The notes: generated by a model not told the origin, from the letters alone. A stretch of DNA of 64,000 bases from Polytrichum commune (GCA_950295325.1 OX485804.1:16120001-16184000); one strand, 5' to 3'. Shown: positions 46,466 to 58,829, counted from the first letter of the stretch. Numbers and translations are program-made.

Positions 46466-47273
46466 CAGACCTTGGACAACTGACCAACTAGCATCACCTA
46501 GCTAAATTTTCCAGGCCCCTATTTGTCACTTAGCTTTAGCTAACTAGATTCATTGAACCTAGGATTCTTACTTAGCTTTAGCTAGCTAATTTTTCCAGAA
46601 CTCTCATTTTCACTCAACTTCGACTAGCTAAAAAGTTGTGTGGCATGCATATTCATTCTTAACCAAAGAGAAATCCATTTAAACGAAACCAAACAATACA
46701 TATTTGGTTGTATTGCTCTCGGTTGGCTTTGTGTATTTTCATGTTGTTGCACAAGGAATTTAAAAGGCTTAAAATCAACACGTATAGTTGGCTTCTTCAC
46801 TTTCGACTGACATTGGTGATAGATCATCATCTTCATCATCATTGCCATTATTATCATCGTTGCCTTTATCATCTTCTCCTTCATCATCATCTTCTTCGTT
46901 TTCATTATCATCAGAATCATCAATGTCATCTGGCAATCTAGAACAAGATGGAATCAAGGTGTTTCAAATCGGATATTCCACGACATTTGCTAGATTACTA
47001 GGAATTAGGCTCATGTTCACTTTCAAAAACATCGTTGCTTCAACAAGTCTAGGTCTAAGAGACAACTAATTGGGTGCAATGACATCATTCATTCCACCGA
47101 GATCACATTTAGATTCCAGCTAGCTATTAGCTAACTTTCCTCGGTTGGATTATGGCACTTAGTTTTAGCTAGCTATTCTTTTGAGGCACTCAATTCCTCA
47201 GTAGCTTAATTTAGCTGGTTGGAGCTTTTAGCTAGCTAAATAGTTGCCCACTTGATTAGTTGTCCAAGGTCTG
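46466..47273. mobile_element. hAT-like element with TAGCTAGC subterminal repeats
   Basis: TIRs CAGACCTTGGACAACT and its inverse. The flanking octamers AACTATTT (46458-46465) and AACTCTTG (47274-47281) match at six of eight, an aged duplication. Both subterminal regions are full of 'ttagctttagctagcta' phrases. The middle (46795-46930) encodes a D/E/N-rich tract on the minus strand, possibly the acidic tail of a lost transposase, or simply an ATC repeat. Confidence 0.7.
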
Positions 47274-48289
47274 AACTCTTGCCAACATTAGGCGGAGAAA
47301 TATCAATTGGCAAGTGAGACAATAGCTTTGCCACATTAATTTAGAATTCAATCACTATAATCGTTAATTCAAGACTTTGGAAAGTCTCAAAATAAATGCA
47401 AATGGTTTAATATCTAGTTCAATTTCTTGTTGTGATGAAATGTATTTGTGCCAAATTTGTTAGTGCCGCCCATGCAAATCACTTTATTAAGTCACATTGA
47501 ATCTATTTTTGTGTTTTTCTTGTTCTTTATTTGAAAAACTACGTTCTTAAATAGTCTCAAAATCATGAAAAAGTCTCCAATTACCGAATATAGTGAGGAA
47601 TACAACATTTCAAGCTTGGTCTAGCACTGTTTCAAAGTGTGTTGGCATGAGGTCATCCTTGCCATAGTCATGCTTACACATTATATTGTTGGATCTGCTA
47701 GACTTTGAAATTCAATACTAAGTGAAAAAAAAATTTCCGATGAAAATTCCTGTCACTTGCAGGGACTCATGCAATTGTGAGGGTAAAGTTCCACCATGCT
47801 TGACACCCACCGGAGAAGGGTGAAAACACATAGAAAGCTTTGTATACCCCGGTGGTTTTTTTGTTCCCAACCAAATTGACACTTACATGACATTATTCAG
47901 ATTCATAATAATGTTATGTGGGACTGACAACATTTCATAGAATATTTTTAGATATTCTCACATTCAATTTGAATGTGAGGAATATACGGGAATATTTTGT
48001 GGAATATTGTCAGTTCCACAGACTACTGTTATGGATTCAAATAATGTTATGTGGTTCAGGGACCGAGAAATTGGTTTAGTCTAATAAGATCCGATTGAAA
48101 TGAATTAGCAACAAACTTGGGAGGGGCATTTTTTACTGCACTTCCCTTGGTAGGTGTTGAGGGAAAAGGGAAAATTTTTTTTAAAAAAAGGTTTTAAAAT
48201 ATTAAAAAAAGGGAGGTACCCTTAGCCTTATAGGTTCTCACACCATCACTTGGGCAGTCCTAGGCAACTACTTATCCCAATTAGTGCAT

Positions 48290-48463
48290 GTTACTATTTG
48301 GAGTTATGTAGTGTGATAACGCCTTACTCAAGAGTTCAGTTTTTACTAACAAAAGTTCGAGAGGTTGTTTGGACATTATAGAACACATTTAATGACTTTG
48401 CTTGGTAATATATTACATTCTCGTTAGATAGTTATAGCACTGCAAAGCTCCGAATAGTCTCAC
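48290..48463. mobile_element. Small inverted-repeat element related to 12.1 kb
   Basis: Left end 'gttactatttggagttatgtagtg'; right end 'gcactgcaaagctccgaatagtc', an imperfect inverse of it. The size is the same class as 12109-12281. Confidence 0.45.
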
Positions 48464-48659
48464 ACACGAATTGGGATAATTAATGTAGTAGTATTGGTTG
48501 ATTAAGTCAATAATTTGACTTAGGGCCGATTCACACATGGTTTTAAGTCGTGAGTCCCAAGTCGCCGGAGGTCAATTTGTGCAATCTTAACCGTTGAGAG
48601 CATGGAAGTTGGGACTTACCACTTCACATGGGGTCCCCCAATCCTAAGTCCCAGGTATG

Positions 48660-49260
48660 ACATGGATGCATACATGGCAACACTTTAACAATGTTCTTTC
48701 CCCTTAACCCATAAGTTCCTATGTGACCATAATTTGGTCGTGAACAAATCACTTTGACCCCTTTGACACCAGTTCACATGGTTTCTTGATTGTTTCAACT
48801 ACTCCTCTTGTTCATGTTCAAGTTTGCTATGTTTTGTCACGTGGATAATTTTGAATGAACATAGTTAATTATTTTTGGATTAAATTAAATATGAGAGTGT
48901 GCTCTCAACTAGTTTCCAATGGAACTAGTCCATGAACCAAAACTTGACTTTGTCATCTCTACAGTTTATGGGCATGATACCCTAAACATGTATTTTGTTG
49001 ATACATATGTGCAAATGATGCATAGTTGATTTGAAAGTTTGCATGACATTGAAATGCAACATATCCTAAACATCTACCGTTGGAATTTTTACTTAGACAT
49101 GTGTTACTGGGTGTAAATCCATGTGAAAAGTGCGCAGTTGTGGCACCGTTGCCTCAAATTGCAAAGCTTCCCAAAAAAATCATGAAATAACGATTTCAAG
49201 ATTTGTGAGTTGATTTGAAGAGGTACATTTGCCTTCTTTTGAATGAGGGTAACATTTTGT
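48660..49260 (+). repeat. Dispersed repeat pair F, copy 2
   Basis: Partner of 21300-21880. It lies just right of an unpaired GGGCCGATTCACAC end at 48529, preceded by TTA, which looks like the left terminus of a PIF/Harbinger element whose right end was not found. Confidence 0.55.
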
Positions 49261-49442
49261 TATTTAGAGATGATTTGAGTGAAGGTGTAATCAAAACAAC
49301 AACCCCAATTTAATTTTTAAATTATTGCCCCTAGACATCACTATTGACATTCCTATTATAATCTCCTACACAATAGAACTTCAATGTTTAGAATTTGGAC
49401 TTTGAATAGTTACCTCTAACCTGCAAACATCTATACAGTTGG

Positions 49443-50184
49443 GGCCATTCACGGTTGGGGTACTACTTTTGGGACAAAGGACTAAAGGACTTTGTCGCAT
49501 TGATCTTGGTTTTTATCATGATTTATTATTATTTGATCAATAAATTTTACATAAATAAGTAGATAGTTCATAAGCTTTATCAAGAAATATTATTATTATT
49601 ATTTAATAATCACCCTAAACCCTAGGCCACATCAGTGGCATTTTTTTGCTATTTAGGTGTGCATTGGTGGTCAATTATTTCCTGTTATGTATCTTGGTAC
49701 CTTGGTAAAAGTGTCATGTGTCCATTCATATAATTTTTTTTGTCCAATTCTAATACTAGACGTTCCTTTTACGTGTGGCCGTGAGTATACGGATATTTGG
49801 ACATGTTTGGTGCCACATGTAAAGTTGGGCAATTGCTATTCAATACATATTTGGTTCTATTGGTACACACTTGAACGATGAGTCTGAGGAAAAAAATTGG
49901 GATCGTTTCGATTGATTCTTGTTGTCCTTTTCATTCCTTGATCCTAAGGTGAACAATTAAGACATCACTCCTGAATGTCCTTTAAGGAATCAAAAGGATA
50001 TCTTAGATGACCCTATTCCTTCTAAATTAACTTTGTCAGTGTACTCGATATGGAGTATGAAATGTAGGTATGATCCAAAATATGCTTCACAATACAAATC
50101 TAAGCATACCAAGCATGTGAAGTTATCCAAAAAAGTTTGTTTTCCGTTAGATGGCCAAAAGTAGTACCCCAACCGTGAATGGCC
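49443..50184. mobile_element. TIR element with 30-bp perfect TIRs and CAGTTGG flanks
   Basis: GGCCATTCACGGTTGGGGTA plus ten more bases (49443-49472) is perfectly inverted at 50155-50184. The direct repeat CAGTTGG lies at 49436-49442 and 50185-50191. Seven bases is unusual; an 8-bp hAT duplication with one changed base is possible. 742 bp, with no recognisable coding sequence. Confidence 0.88.
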
Positions 50185-50191
50185 CAGTTGG

Positions 50192-51900
50192 ATTTGTGAA
50201 AAAACTTTAGATCTTCAGCTACAATCACTGAAATTGAGGTCATGTTTTTTGGACAAATTTGAAGGAAATTGGGCGTGGGAAGTTAAAGGTTAAGTGTTTA
50301 CATATGCCATACTACCAGTTGAGTTAACAATTGGACCTAGAATAATGTCTATCTTTTGACCACATAGTCCAATTTCCTCATAACATGTGCCTATTTAAAG
50401 TATAGAAGTTGCTTAAATTGTCTCTTTAACCCTAAAAGCCAAAACAAAATCTCTCAAAATTCATTTAAAACAATTCAATCCAGTTTCATAAGCTTATTAA
50501 AGAAAATGTGTACCTTTTATAGTGGGTTTGACCATATAGATTGCATCTTTGTAAAGCTAGGATTCTTCACTCCAAATTTCAGCCGTCCACATGTCAAACA
50601 TAATAATATCATAATGCAAATGTGTACATTGGTATGGCCAAGCAGAGGAGACCGTTCGGTCAAAAAAAATCACTTCGTCCTTTAGAGGTTAATCATTACA
50701 TATATATTTCATCATTAGATTGATAGAATATGGGATGTTTGTTGTTAGCAAATGAAAGGGTATTCTAATGCATCAAAATATGCCTCACTTGGATTCCAAA
50801 TGCATAAGGTATAAAGATCCCAAAGTTTATTGTTATAGTACCCAAATCCGTTAGAGAAACATAATGTAAAGGTAGTGTACATTCTCAAAGTCAACATGTT
50901 GTTATTTTACTAGATTTTAAGGTGTTGTTTTGGGCTAGGATGGATCTAGAACCCTTCTCTCTAGGGGGGAAGGGGGGGGGGCTTTGGTAGGACGGGGGTG
51001 TTCATTGTCAACCAAAGTGGCATTGGCATCATCACGAGAAGCCATTATGGGATGTTTGTTGTTAATAATTAAGATGGGCAGTTAATGAAGTCAATAACAA
51101 TGAGAGTGGGCAGCAATAAGAAGGTTAGAAGCGCAAACATGAGATTAGACCTTGTGGTTGGAAGGGGGTGGTCCGCAAAAGTTAACTTCAGCTCATTCTC
51201 ATGCCTTTTTCTCTCGGTTAGGAATGTCTTTCTCCCCTCCCTCTATATAGGTGGCGGCGCTCCTTGCAACGCTTCTTTTCACTTGTTAATAATAAAAAAT
51301 TGAAGTTGATGTTGATTAAAACAATTTATAAAACTTGTTAATATTGATGGAAAGGTTCAGTTAACTTTGTTGGAGAATTGTTGCATGAATCTACGGTTGT
51401 TGGAGTTGAAGGCCACAACTAATTATCCATTTCCAAGTATTATTGGTTGCATTGTTGGCGTTTGAGGCTTAGAGGCATGAAGTAGAAATATGATTAGTAG
51501 TTAGTTGTGAATTGCTAAAACTTTGGCTTTAGCCTTGATTGGACTGTTGAAGTGTTGGCTTGGGGGATGGCAAAAGGTCATCCATCCAAGTACTATTTCT
51601 TAGAATGGTGTCTCAAATTCCAATTCTTTCCACCACTTTGGCCACCCCCAACCAAGGATGGCCAGTATGGAGATTGGTGGAAGTTAGTACTTAAAGCCAA
51701 CTCCCTCCCTCCGTTGTAACAAGTTTGCCACATATTCCCGAATGATTTTACTAGTGGTAGTATTTCAATCAGATAGGTCACTTCAATAGTTTTCCAATGA
51801 CATTTTACACGTCCAATTCTGACCTAGAAATAATAAATCATGAATCTCTAAAGGTCCCATAGAAATTGTCACTGTGAATCAGAACCCAACATTTTCCTTT
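50192..51900. other. Gene-free stretch
   Basis: Family-B traces lie at 50330-50400 and 50700-50830. A G-rich run is at 50960-50980. No gene. Confidence 0.35.
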
Positions 51901-51904
51901 TTAA

Positions 51905-52235
51905 TTGCACCCATACCCAGACCATGCCCATCAACAGTGACCTATGCCCACCCATGCCCACCCATAGCATGACATGTGCGCACCCATGCCCACCCATGCT
52001 ATTCAAATTGCGCCCATGTATTCAAAAATTGTGTAATGTGTATTGTGTAATTGTGTAATGTGTCTTGTATGATTGTGTAATTGTGCCCCACCCATGCCCA
52101 CCCATGAACAATAATATCGCAGCCATGCCCACCCATGCCCACCCATGAACAATAACATTGCACCCATGCCCACCCAAAACCCATGGGCATGGGTGGGTAT
52201 GGGCATGGGCATGGGTATGGGCACCCAATGTAGGG
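51905..52235. repeat. CCCATGCCCACCC minisatellite in inverted halves
   Basis: Many CCCACCCATG/CCCATGCCC units on the plus strand, then the inverse GGGCATGGGTGGGTATGGGC at 52183-52222. 'gtgtaatgtgt.ttgt' repeats fill the middle (52030-52080). The outer ends ('ttgcacccataccc' and 'gggtatgggcacccaa') are inverse, so the whole may be a TIR element made of satellite. Confidence 0.7.
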
Positions 52236-52539
52236 CTCTGCTGCGAATGGATTAAAACCGAGGAATATATGAATTTAAGACTAAAAATACCATACATTGT
52301 AGTAAATTCCATGAATTGATCCCGAGTAGTTAATAATTGAACGATAGTGAGATGAATAGGTTAATTGTTCTTAGATGATCTACTAGATAAATGTATTAGG
52401 TATGATGAATGATATTTACATGAAGTCGGAATGAGGTTGGACAAAGAATGATTTTGTAATGGATGAAGAATAATTGGATGAATGTTATGCATATGGATAA
52501 TTACAGGATATAGAAGGTCATTGCTTGGAGGCATTAGAG

Positions 52540-53850
52540 TACTCCACCCATCCGGCCAATCTTGTAGGTTGTTACTTCAATACGAGTGACACTTGTCACC
52601 ATAATATACATATCTTCACCTTGGTGACTAGGAACTCCAAGTAAATATTCAAAATAATCATCATTATGAATAAATATGTCTATCTAATTTACATTGAGTC
52701 AAAGTGCTTTGGTATTGTCACATTGTGAAAGCTTCCTGGGTATGTGGGTTCTAGGCAAATGAAAATATTGTTATGATCAATAATGAACGGGTTGTTGATT
52801 GAATACGTTATTTTCTTGTCATTAAACCAATAGGCATGGATTGGGTTCTTATAGGGTCTACAAATCTTGACTAAAGTACCATCTATGAAACCTATACAAT
52901 TATAGAATATAGGTAGAACACCAACCCAGGAGGTGGAGTTTTCATTGGGAACTTAAATGACATGCATGGGTGACTATGAAATAAAACCCCCTATATACAA
53001 TGATTTCATAGAGGAAAAAAAATGTACATGTACTAACGGTAGGCTAGAAAATGGATTCATGTATTTATACTAAGGTTTTAAATTTAATGTGTTTAATGCC
53101 TCCATAACATACACATATCTATAAATCATGAAATAAATAGGCCTTTTAACATTTTCAAGTCAATACGAACTATCATCATATGACAATAATGAATGACTAC
53201 TATTAATTGGATGAAATTAGCACATCTATTGTCAATCTTTTCTCTAATCCTTAGAGCATTTTTTTAATCTACATTTACTCAAAATTATTTATAGCCTTTT
53301 TAAATGTACACAAGCATCCACCCATTATGTTTCATGGGCTAGGGCATCATTGATGCAAGATGCAACAAAAACAACGTTGTCATTAAGGGCACTCTTAGCC
53401 CAATACTATACTAACAAAATCATACATGTGGTTGTTGTCATGCTTAAGGAAGAGTAGGGATCAAAGAATACGTTGTTGGGATGTAAGTTTGGAGGGTTGA
53501 CCTCCAGCAACTTCAGGCCCCCCATGGTGCGAGTATGTGTTCCAAGAATGGGCACAACATCAAGACACAAATTGTGGAACTCTTCGCAAATTAAATTTGT
53601 GAGTGTTTTGAATCTAGTAGAATGTTTTCCCATACTCCCTAAATGATCTCGGACACATTCTTGTGGATCTACAGAGGATTGCCCCCTCCTCCTCTTCCAT
53701 TTCATTGGCATTGAAGAACTCAAATGTGTTGCTTGCAAGCAATGCCATATGCAAAATATGTAGAATATCTTGGTCCCAACATGTGTCATCATCGCTACTA
53801 CTAGAATTGGTTTGTTCAAATAAAGAGGAGTCCTCTAACAAGCAAACCAT
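52540..53850 (-). pseudogene. PIF/Harbinger transposase pseudogene
   Basis: Minus-strand blocks in family order: an N-terminal region with CPRSFREYGK and TNLICEEFHNLCLDVVPILG (53850-53480), then YWAKSALNDNVVFVASCIND (53405-53331), an intron-like gap, and the DDE core IDGTLVKICRPYKNPIHAYW ... PTYPGSFHNVT (52906-52693). After a stop and frameshift comes NDDYFEYLLGVPSHQGEDMY (about 52670-52610). The second catalytic position (GDPGY in the family) reads GVPSH, V at 52633-52635, so the enzyme would be dead even if joined. Several frameshifts and stops. The third acidic residue region was not found. TIRs were not located. Confidence 0.85.
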
Positions 53851-54191
53851 ACTATCAACTCATGAGGAGCTCATGATGGTGGTGCTAACGTAGTACCAAA
53901 AGTGTAGGAATGACCAAAATAAGCAATAGAAAAGCTTGAAAAATACCCAAACCACCATTATGTTGAATGGCCATGGCCAAGGGCGGGGGCTTTGAATAAT
54001 CGGCTCACCAAGTCTATCCATGATAAGTCGGATTGCGAGCCATATAAGAGTCTGTGGGAACTTTGATCAATGACATAAGGAACGTCTTTTAATCCAATGG
54101 GAATGCCAATTACGTCTTGGGAACGACGGGTTATGGCAAGACAAGGTCATGGGAACACAAATTATGACGCGGGAACTCCATATGGTCCTTG
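53851..54191. other. Short gene-free stretch
   Basis: No gene. It leads into the 54.19-54.95 kb minisatellite. Confidence 0.4.
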
Positions 54192-54945
54192 GGAATGGTT
54201 TAGGGTTTAGGTTCAAGGTTAGGGAATGGCCATGGGCCAAAGGGAACGCCTTTATACACGGGTAGATCACTCTAAGGCATTTTTGTGCACCACGTGCGGC
54301 TTGGGTTTTTTTGTTTTGGGGCTATTTACCTTCAAGGGTTGAATTAAAGCCTCCCTATAATTACTTAAATTTTTAAAATGGCCCATTTGTTTGCACCCTT
54401 CCATTACTTATATTGTCCAAGTCGCTGTAATTTTTTGTACTCTATATTCCTTTTAAGTAATAAAAGCATGGGGAAGACGACCCCAACGACGGCGCGTTCC
54501 CTTTTCATCCATTTTTGGACAAACAAAAATCCCAATTATCATCCATCCCCATGAGTCCTAAACCCATTTACATACCATACTAAACATACCTTCTAGGATC
54601 CTTATCTTTAGCCCCTATATTAATTTTACAAAAAAATAATGGCCCACGTTTTGTCCATCTAACTTACTTATAATGGGATTGTCTACATTTAATGGCCCCT
54701 TCATTATTTGGAATTCCTTTATAATTTTTATTTCAAATGATTTTAATCCTCTCTATATTATGCCGCACGTCGTTTTTAAAATGCACTAAGTGATCTACCC
54801 GTGCCTTTATACCATTGGGAACATTCACGTAAGCTTGGAAACGGCCATAGGCCATAAGGGAACGCCCTTATACCATTGGGAATAACCACATAACCTTGAG
54901 AACGGCCATGGGCCAAAGGGAACTCCCAATCAATGGACATATAGG
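54192..54945 (+). repeat. About 70-bp minisatellite interrupted by a MITE
   Basis: Three units follow the scheme 'ttgggaa...accttgagaacggccatgggccaaagggaacgcc.ttatacca'. Unit 1 is broken at 54256/54804 by the element at 54257-54803; units 2 and 3 run on to about 54945. Confidence 0.75.
54257..54803. mobile_element. hAT-like MITE, TSD CCTTTATA
   Basis: CCTTTATA at 54249-54256 and 54804-54811. TIRs are CACGGGTAGATCACT and its inverse, followed by 'ctaaggcatttt/tagtgcatttt' and inverse 'cacgtgcggc/gccgcacgt'. The neighbouring minisatellite unit shows the uninterrupted 'cccttataccattggg' site. AT-rich, non-coding. Confidence 0.88.
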
Positions 54946-55967
54946 CTCATCTACGGCCAATAGTGATGGGTGACATCAACACCCTAAGCCAACATGTCCA
55001 CTTTTGGGAGCCGGGCGGGCCTAACCCAACCCCGACCTTAGATATCCTTGGGTTTGAGGAGTCAACCAACCTTTGGTACGGTCAACTGCCTAAATAAATA
55101 TTTAGTGTTAAGCAATAGAATTGGGGGTTGGATGAATGACTTCCGGCCAAACTACATCCCAAACCCCAACTCGTTTATCGGATAACTCTATTACGTTAGG
55201 CACATCACTAAAAAGTGCATCTAACACAAAAATTGGGGGGGGGGGGGCATAACAATCAATTAAACCATCATAGAAATATTATCATGGTGGGGACCCAAAC
55301 CCAAACATACGTGGCAGTCCCTCAACATGGCCCACTTTCACTTCCACACTAAGCTTGAGACCCGATTCAATTGCAAGATTGGAGTTTCACTTTCCCACAG
55401 TACGGGCCACAACCTTTAGATAGGTTCTTTCCAAGGGCCTGAGGTTTTCATGGTCACAGCTCTTGGTCGGTGTGCAAAGTGGCCCTTAGGTAGTACTAAG
55501 TTACATGAACATGATGTATTCTGGTTTGTTTTGTTTTGTTGTCAAGTTGCGGGGGTTCAAGAAGCATCTCTCTCTAAGCTTACGTGCAAGCCTGCAACTA
55601 GCTTCTTATACCCAATATAACCTCTACATCATGAGGATGCAACTGTGGCCCTATGCATCAATGTTGGACCGGTATATATATGAATGCATGGGTATCAATT
55701 ATGAACATCAAGAATGGTATCGAGATTGTAATACTACAGTAGTCAAGTATGCATATTTAGTGGGTGTGTGAAGGTGAGAGAATCTTCATATACGCGAGTT
55801 ATTATTTGGGTCGATACCATTCTTAGCCATATTGATACTAGAGTAATTTTGCCTAAGTACGAAGGTCCTTGCATGATATATAGACCTGAATGGGATCGAA
55901 AGCAAAAATACCATCGACTACTCATACCCTCCTATTATAAATAAATAAAATGGTGAAATTCTCATCA
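54946..55967. other. Gene-free stretch
   Basis: A poly-G run is at 55233-55248. 55467-55493 reads 'tgtgcaaagtggcccttag', a Harbinger-type right end whose left end was not found. No gene. Confidence 0.35.
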
Positions 55968-56341
55968 TATGTACACTCCAAACTCTATAACATCACGCTT
56001 GTGGCAACAAAAGTGCACATGATATTAAAGAGTATGCAATGTTAACATGGATCGCATGATAACAAAGAATTAATGTAGCATGTGACATTATGGAGTAACA
56101 CAAAATCAACATTACAATAATGACAATGATTACAATGATGACAATGTGGTGTGTGTGACAAGCCTGTGACTTTAATTCTTTGGTGGTTTATTTAACTGCT
56201 AACACATGCAATATATGAAAGGGAAAGATGATAACAAAGGGTGAGATTTGAATTGAGAACATCCGTTTCTTAGGGTTTCGGGATATAAAGAGAAGGAGTG
56301 ACATTAGGGGGTTGATATTATGGAGTTTAGAGTGTACATAG
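55968..56341 (-). mobile_element. MITE family C, copy 2
   Basis: TIRs TGTACACTCCAAACTCTATA (left) and the complement of TGTACACTCTAAACTCCATA (right). TA on both sides is a possible 2-bp target duplication. It is inverted relative to the 10.9-kb and 57.7-kb copies, and the 'ttagggtttcgggatataaag' block confirms membership. Confidence 0.7.
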
Positions 56342-56546
56342 ACCCGCATGATTTGGAACCCAAAGAATGTCATCAACTACCCATCCCCTACCGTTATAAA
56401 AAATGGTGAAACCCTCATTACATTTAGACACTGCGTGAATGATATGAAGAGATTGATAAGGTACTAGACCAACACTAAGTTAGGTATGTATGTAGTACTA
56501 CAACAATACATTCAACCTTTGACCTGACAAAGAAACTAGACTATTA

Positions 56547-57090
56547 GGGCCACATTACACCTAGAGGCCGGGCCAATTTTTTGTGTAAGAGGCTTGAAAT
56601 CCTCACTCGTGATTGGCCAAAACGTTGAAATCGGCCCCAACCCCTTTACACCTAGAGGCCGGGCCGATTTGGTGGTATGAATTTTTTTTTAATCAAATAA
56701 TGCATGGTCTGACACGGCCCTAACTTGTTGAATTGAGTGCACCCAAAATGAAGGACCACTTCTCAGCCTCGGAGCCAATATCACATATTCAATACAAAAA
56801 CAAAATTTTAATCAAATGTGATTTTTTCCTACAAACTATATCCATTGGATTATGTGGAAATATGAACAGCTCTATGCTAGGTTATGCTAGATCTGTTGGA
56901 TTATGCTAGATTTATCGAATCAACCTAACTTCTTGACCCTAAAGCCCTTACATATGGAAAAAATGACCCCCACTATAATCTTATTGTAATGTGTAGTTGA
57001 GGCCGACCTCCAACCCAAAAGGGGCTGAAATAAATTTCATGCAATCGGCCTGAAGGGGAATTGGCCCGGCCTCAAGGTGTAAAGCGGCCC
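56547..57090. mobile_element. Tourist-like PIF/Harbinger MITE, TSD TTA
   Basis: TTA at 56544-56546 and 57091-57093. TIRs are GGGCCACATTACACCTAGAG and the inverse of GGGCCGCTTTACACCTTGAG, followed on both sides by GGCCGGGCCAATT. A second internal copy of the end ('ttacacctagaggccgggcc') lies at 56646-56665. Non-coding, 544 bp. Confidence 0.88.
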
Positions 57091-57239
57091 TTAGTTTATA
57101 AGTAATTGAGTAGGCATTTGTGAGCGAGGGATGGAGCCGGTTGAAAAAGGCAAGGTAGAGTGGACATGCAGGCAGGGCCACGTTGCACAAGTGGATTGTG
57201 GGTCCTGGTGAGGCCCCATTAATTGATAGTTCTTTATGA

Positions 57240-57405
57240 TTCTGTGTGTGTGTGTGTTGGCCTCTTTCGGAAGCTGCTGAAGAAGCTGGTCTCCCTCTCC
57301 TCTCCTCTCCTCTCCTCTCCTCTCCGGCCTAGCGAACTTGCCTTGGTGCTGACAGCCTTTGTGAATTGATTGTGTGTATAGAGAGAGAGAGAGAGAGAGA
57401 TTGAA
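57240..57405 (+). repeat. Cluster of microsatellites
   Basis: (GT)n near 57243-57257, (CTCTC/CTCCT)n at 57291-57325 and (GA)n at 57379-57401 within 160 bp. Confidence 0.85.
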
Positions 57406-57609
57406 TTACTGCACTAATTTCCCAATTAGTGTGTGTGGTACTAAGTCCCAAAACATGTTAACCTTTAAAGGACAATGCTGTCCCACGGGCTTGGTATTAT
57501 TTTGGGAGAATCTTGTTCAAAACTTCTACTCCATTGCACCAAATGGGGTTTTTTGAATTTTAAAAGATATTTTGGGTGTGGTATCGGGAAAGCATATGTC
57601 CTTTAAGGG

Positions 57610-57694
57610 TTAAGAGGCATAACACCTTATGTTGCATCACGGAATACCATGATCAGTGTTAGGCAAACGGGCTCACATTCACGTCGGTACCTAA
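57610..57694 (+). repeat. Dispersed repeat pair G, copy 2
   Basis: Second copy of the 28804 sequence. Here it lies just left of a family-C MITE. Confidence 0.6.
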
Positions 57695-57721
57695 CTGCAG
57701 GTGTTATTTTTCTTTCTTCCG

Positions 57722-58112
57722 AAACACGCACTTACACTCTAAACTCTGTAATATCAACCCCCCTTGATGTCACTCCTTCTCTTCTATCTCGAAACCGTGG
57801 GAAACGGATGTCCTCGGTTTAAATCTCACTCCTTGTTGTCACGTCTCCCTAAGTCTGGTATATCATGGGTTTTGACGTTTAATGTAAACCATCAAAGAAT
57901 TGAAACCACAAGCTTGCACGCATCGCAATTTCATCATCGTGATTCATGTCATTATTGCAATGTTGATTTTGTGTTAATCCATAATGTCACGTGCTACACT
58001 AATCCTCTTTTATCACCGCCTGGCTCTATGTTATCACTACATACTTCCTTCACATCATGTGCACTTTGGTTGCCACAAGCATGCTATTACAGAGCTTAGA
58101 TTGTGTTTTGCC
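57722..58112 (+). mobile_element. MITE family C, copy 3
   Basis: Starts 'cttacactctaaactctgtaatatcaacccccc' and ends 'gctattacagagcttagattgtg'. It shares the inner 'aaatctcactccttgttgtcacgtctccc' and 'gtgcactttggttgccaca' blocks with the 10.9-kb copy. Confidence 0.7.
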
Positions 58113-58829
58113 AAGTCTCAAAATTAATGGGGGTTGAAAATTTTACTGAGTGATACTAAATTCATGAATACATGCTCATTTACCATACATTTGAAGAGAA
58201 TTAGTGTGTGCTCCAAGGTGCTTGTACAGTGATAAAAAAAATAGTTATATGCAAACACATGCTTGTCAATGAATAGTGGATAGTGTTGCCATGAATAACA
58301 TTTTAGTGAATAGTGTCGGGATGAACAGTGCTTCCTGGATCCTTTGGTGGCACTAATTTCATAGCGTAGAGAAATTAAGTATTGCCTTCATTGAATTTTC
58401 CACGTGCGCTATTAGCCCATCCCTCACTAATTGGATAACTAGTGTAGTAGGTAAAGGGGGTTGTTTCCACACAACCCGTTTTACACATTGACATCCAGGA
58501 ATTGTGTTGCAAAGACGTCGTATTGCATAACATTATTCAATTGAGAGGTCAAAGGTGAGAATACATAGGTTAGATGAGGTGGGGTTTGGTCTAATATTTA
58601 TGGCAAGCACAATTGTGTGATGTTGAACGCGGATCTTTTAAACCAATTGCCATGTGCAAAGCTCCGAGTGAAGGCTTTTATGAGTGAGGAGTACAAGCTA
58701 CACATCATCCTTTTACAAGATGTTGATCCAAGTCAAGAAGTACAATGGGACGTAACGCGAGAGTGTGCTTTGACTTCTTTGTTGGTTTGCATTGATGTCA
58801 AAACCCGTGATATAAGGGAAAACAAAATG

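Larger units (their letters stand above)
47282..49435. other. Gene-free stretch
   Basis: Contains a small TIR element (48290-48463), an unpaired Harbinger-type left end at 48529, and repeat F copy 2. Between 47870 and 48060 a 'gaatattttgtggaatattgtcag' phrase is inverted against 'ctgacaacatttcatagaatattt', an imperfect hairpin around 47926-48020. Nothing else. Confidence 0.4.

Noticed and set aside
48526-49300. A complete PIF/Harbinger element starting TTA-GGGCCGATTCACAC at 48526
   Set aside because: No matching inverse end could be found downstream within the window; only the left end is supported.
55260-55493. A Harbinger element ending 'tgtgcaaagtggccc' + TTA at 55493
   Set aside because: The left inverse end was not found upstream; recorded only as an unpaired end.
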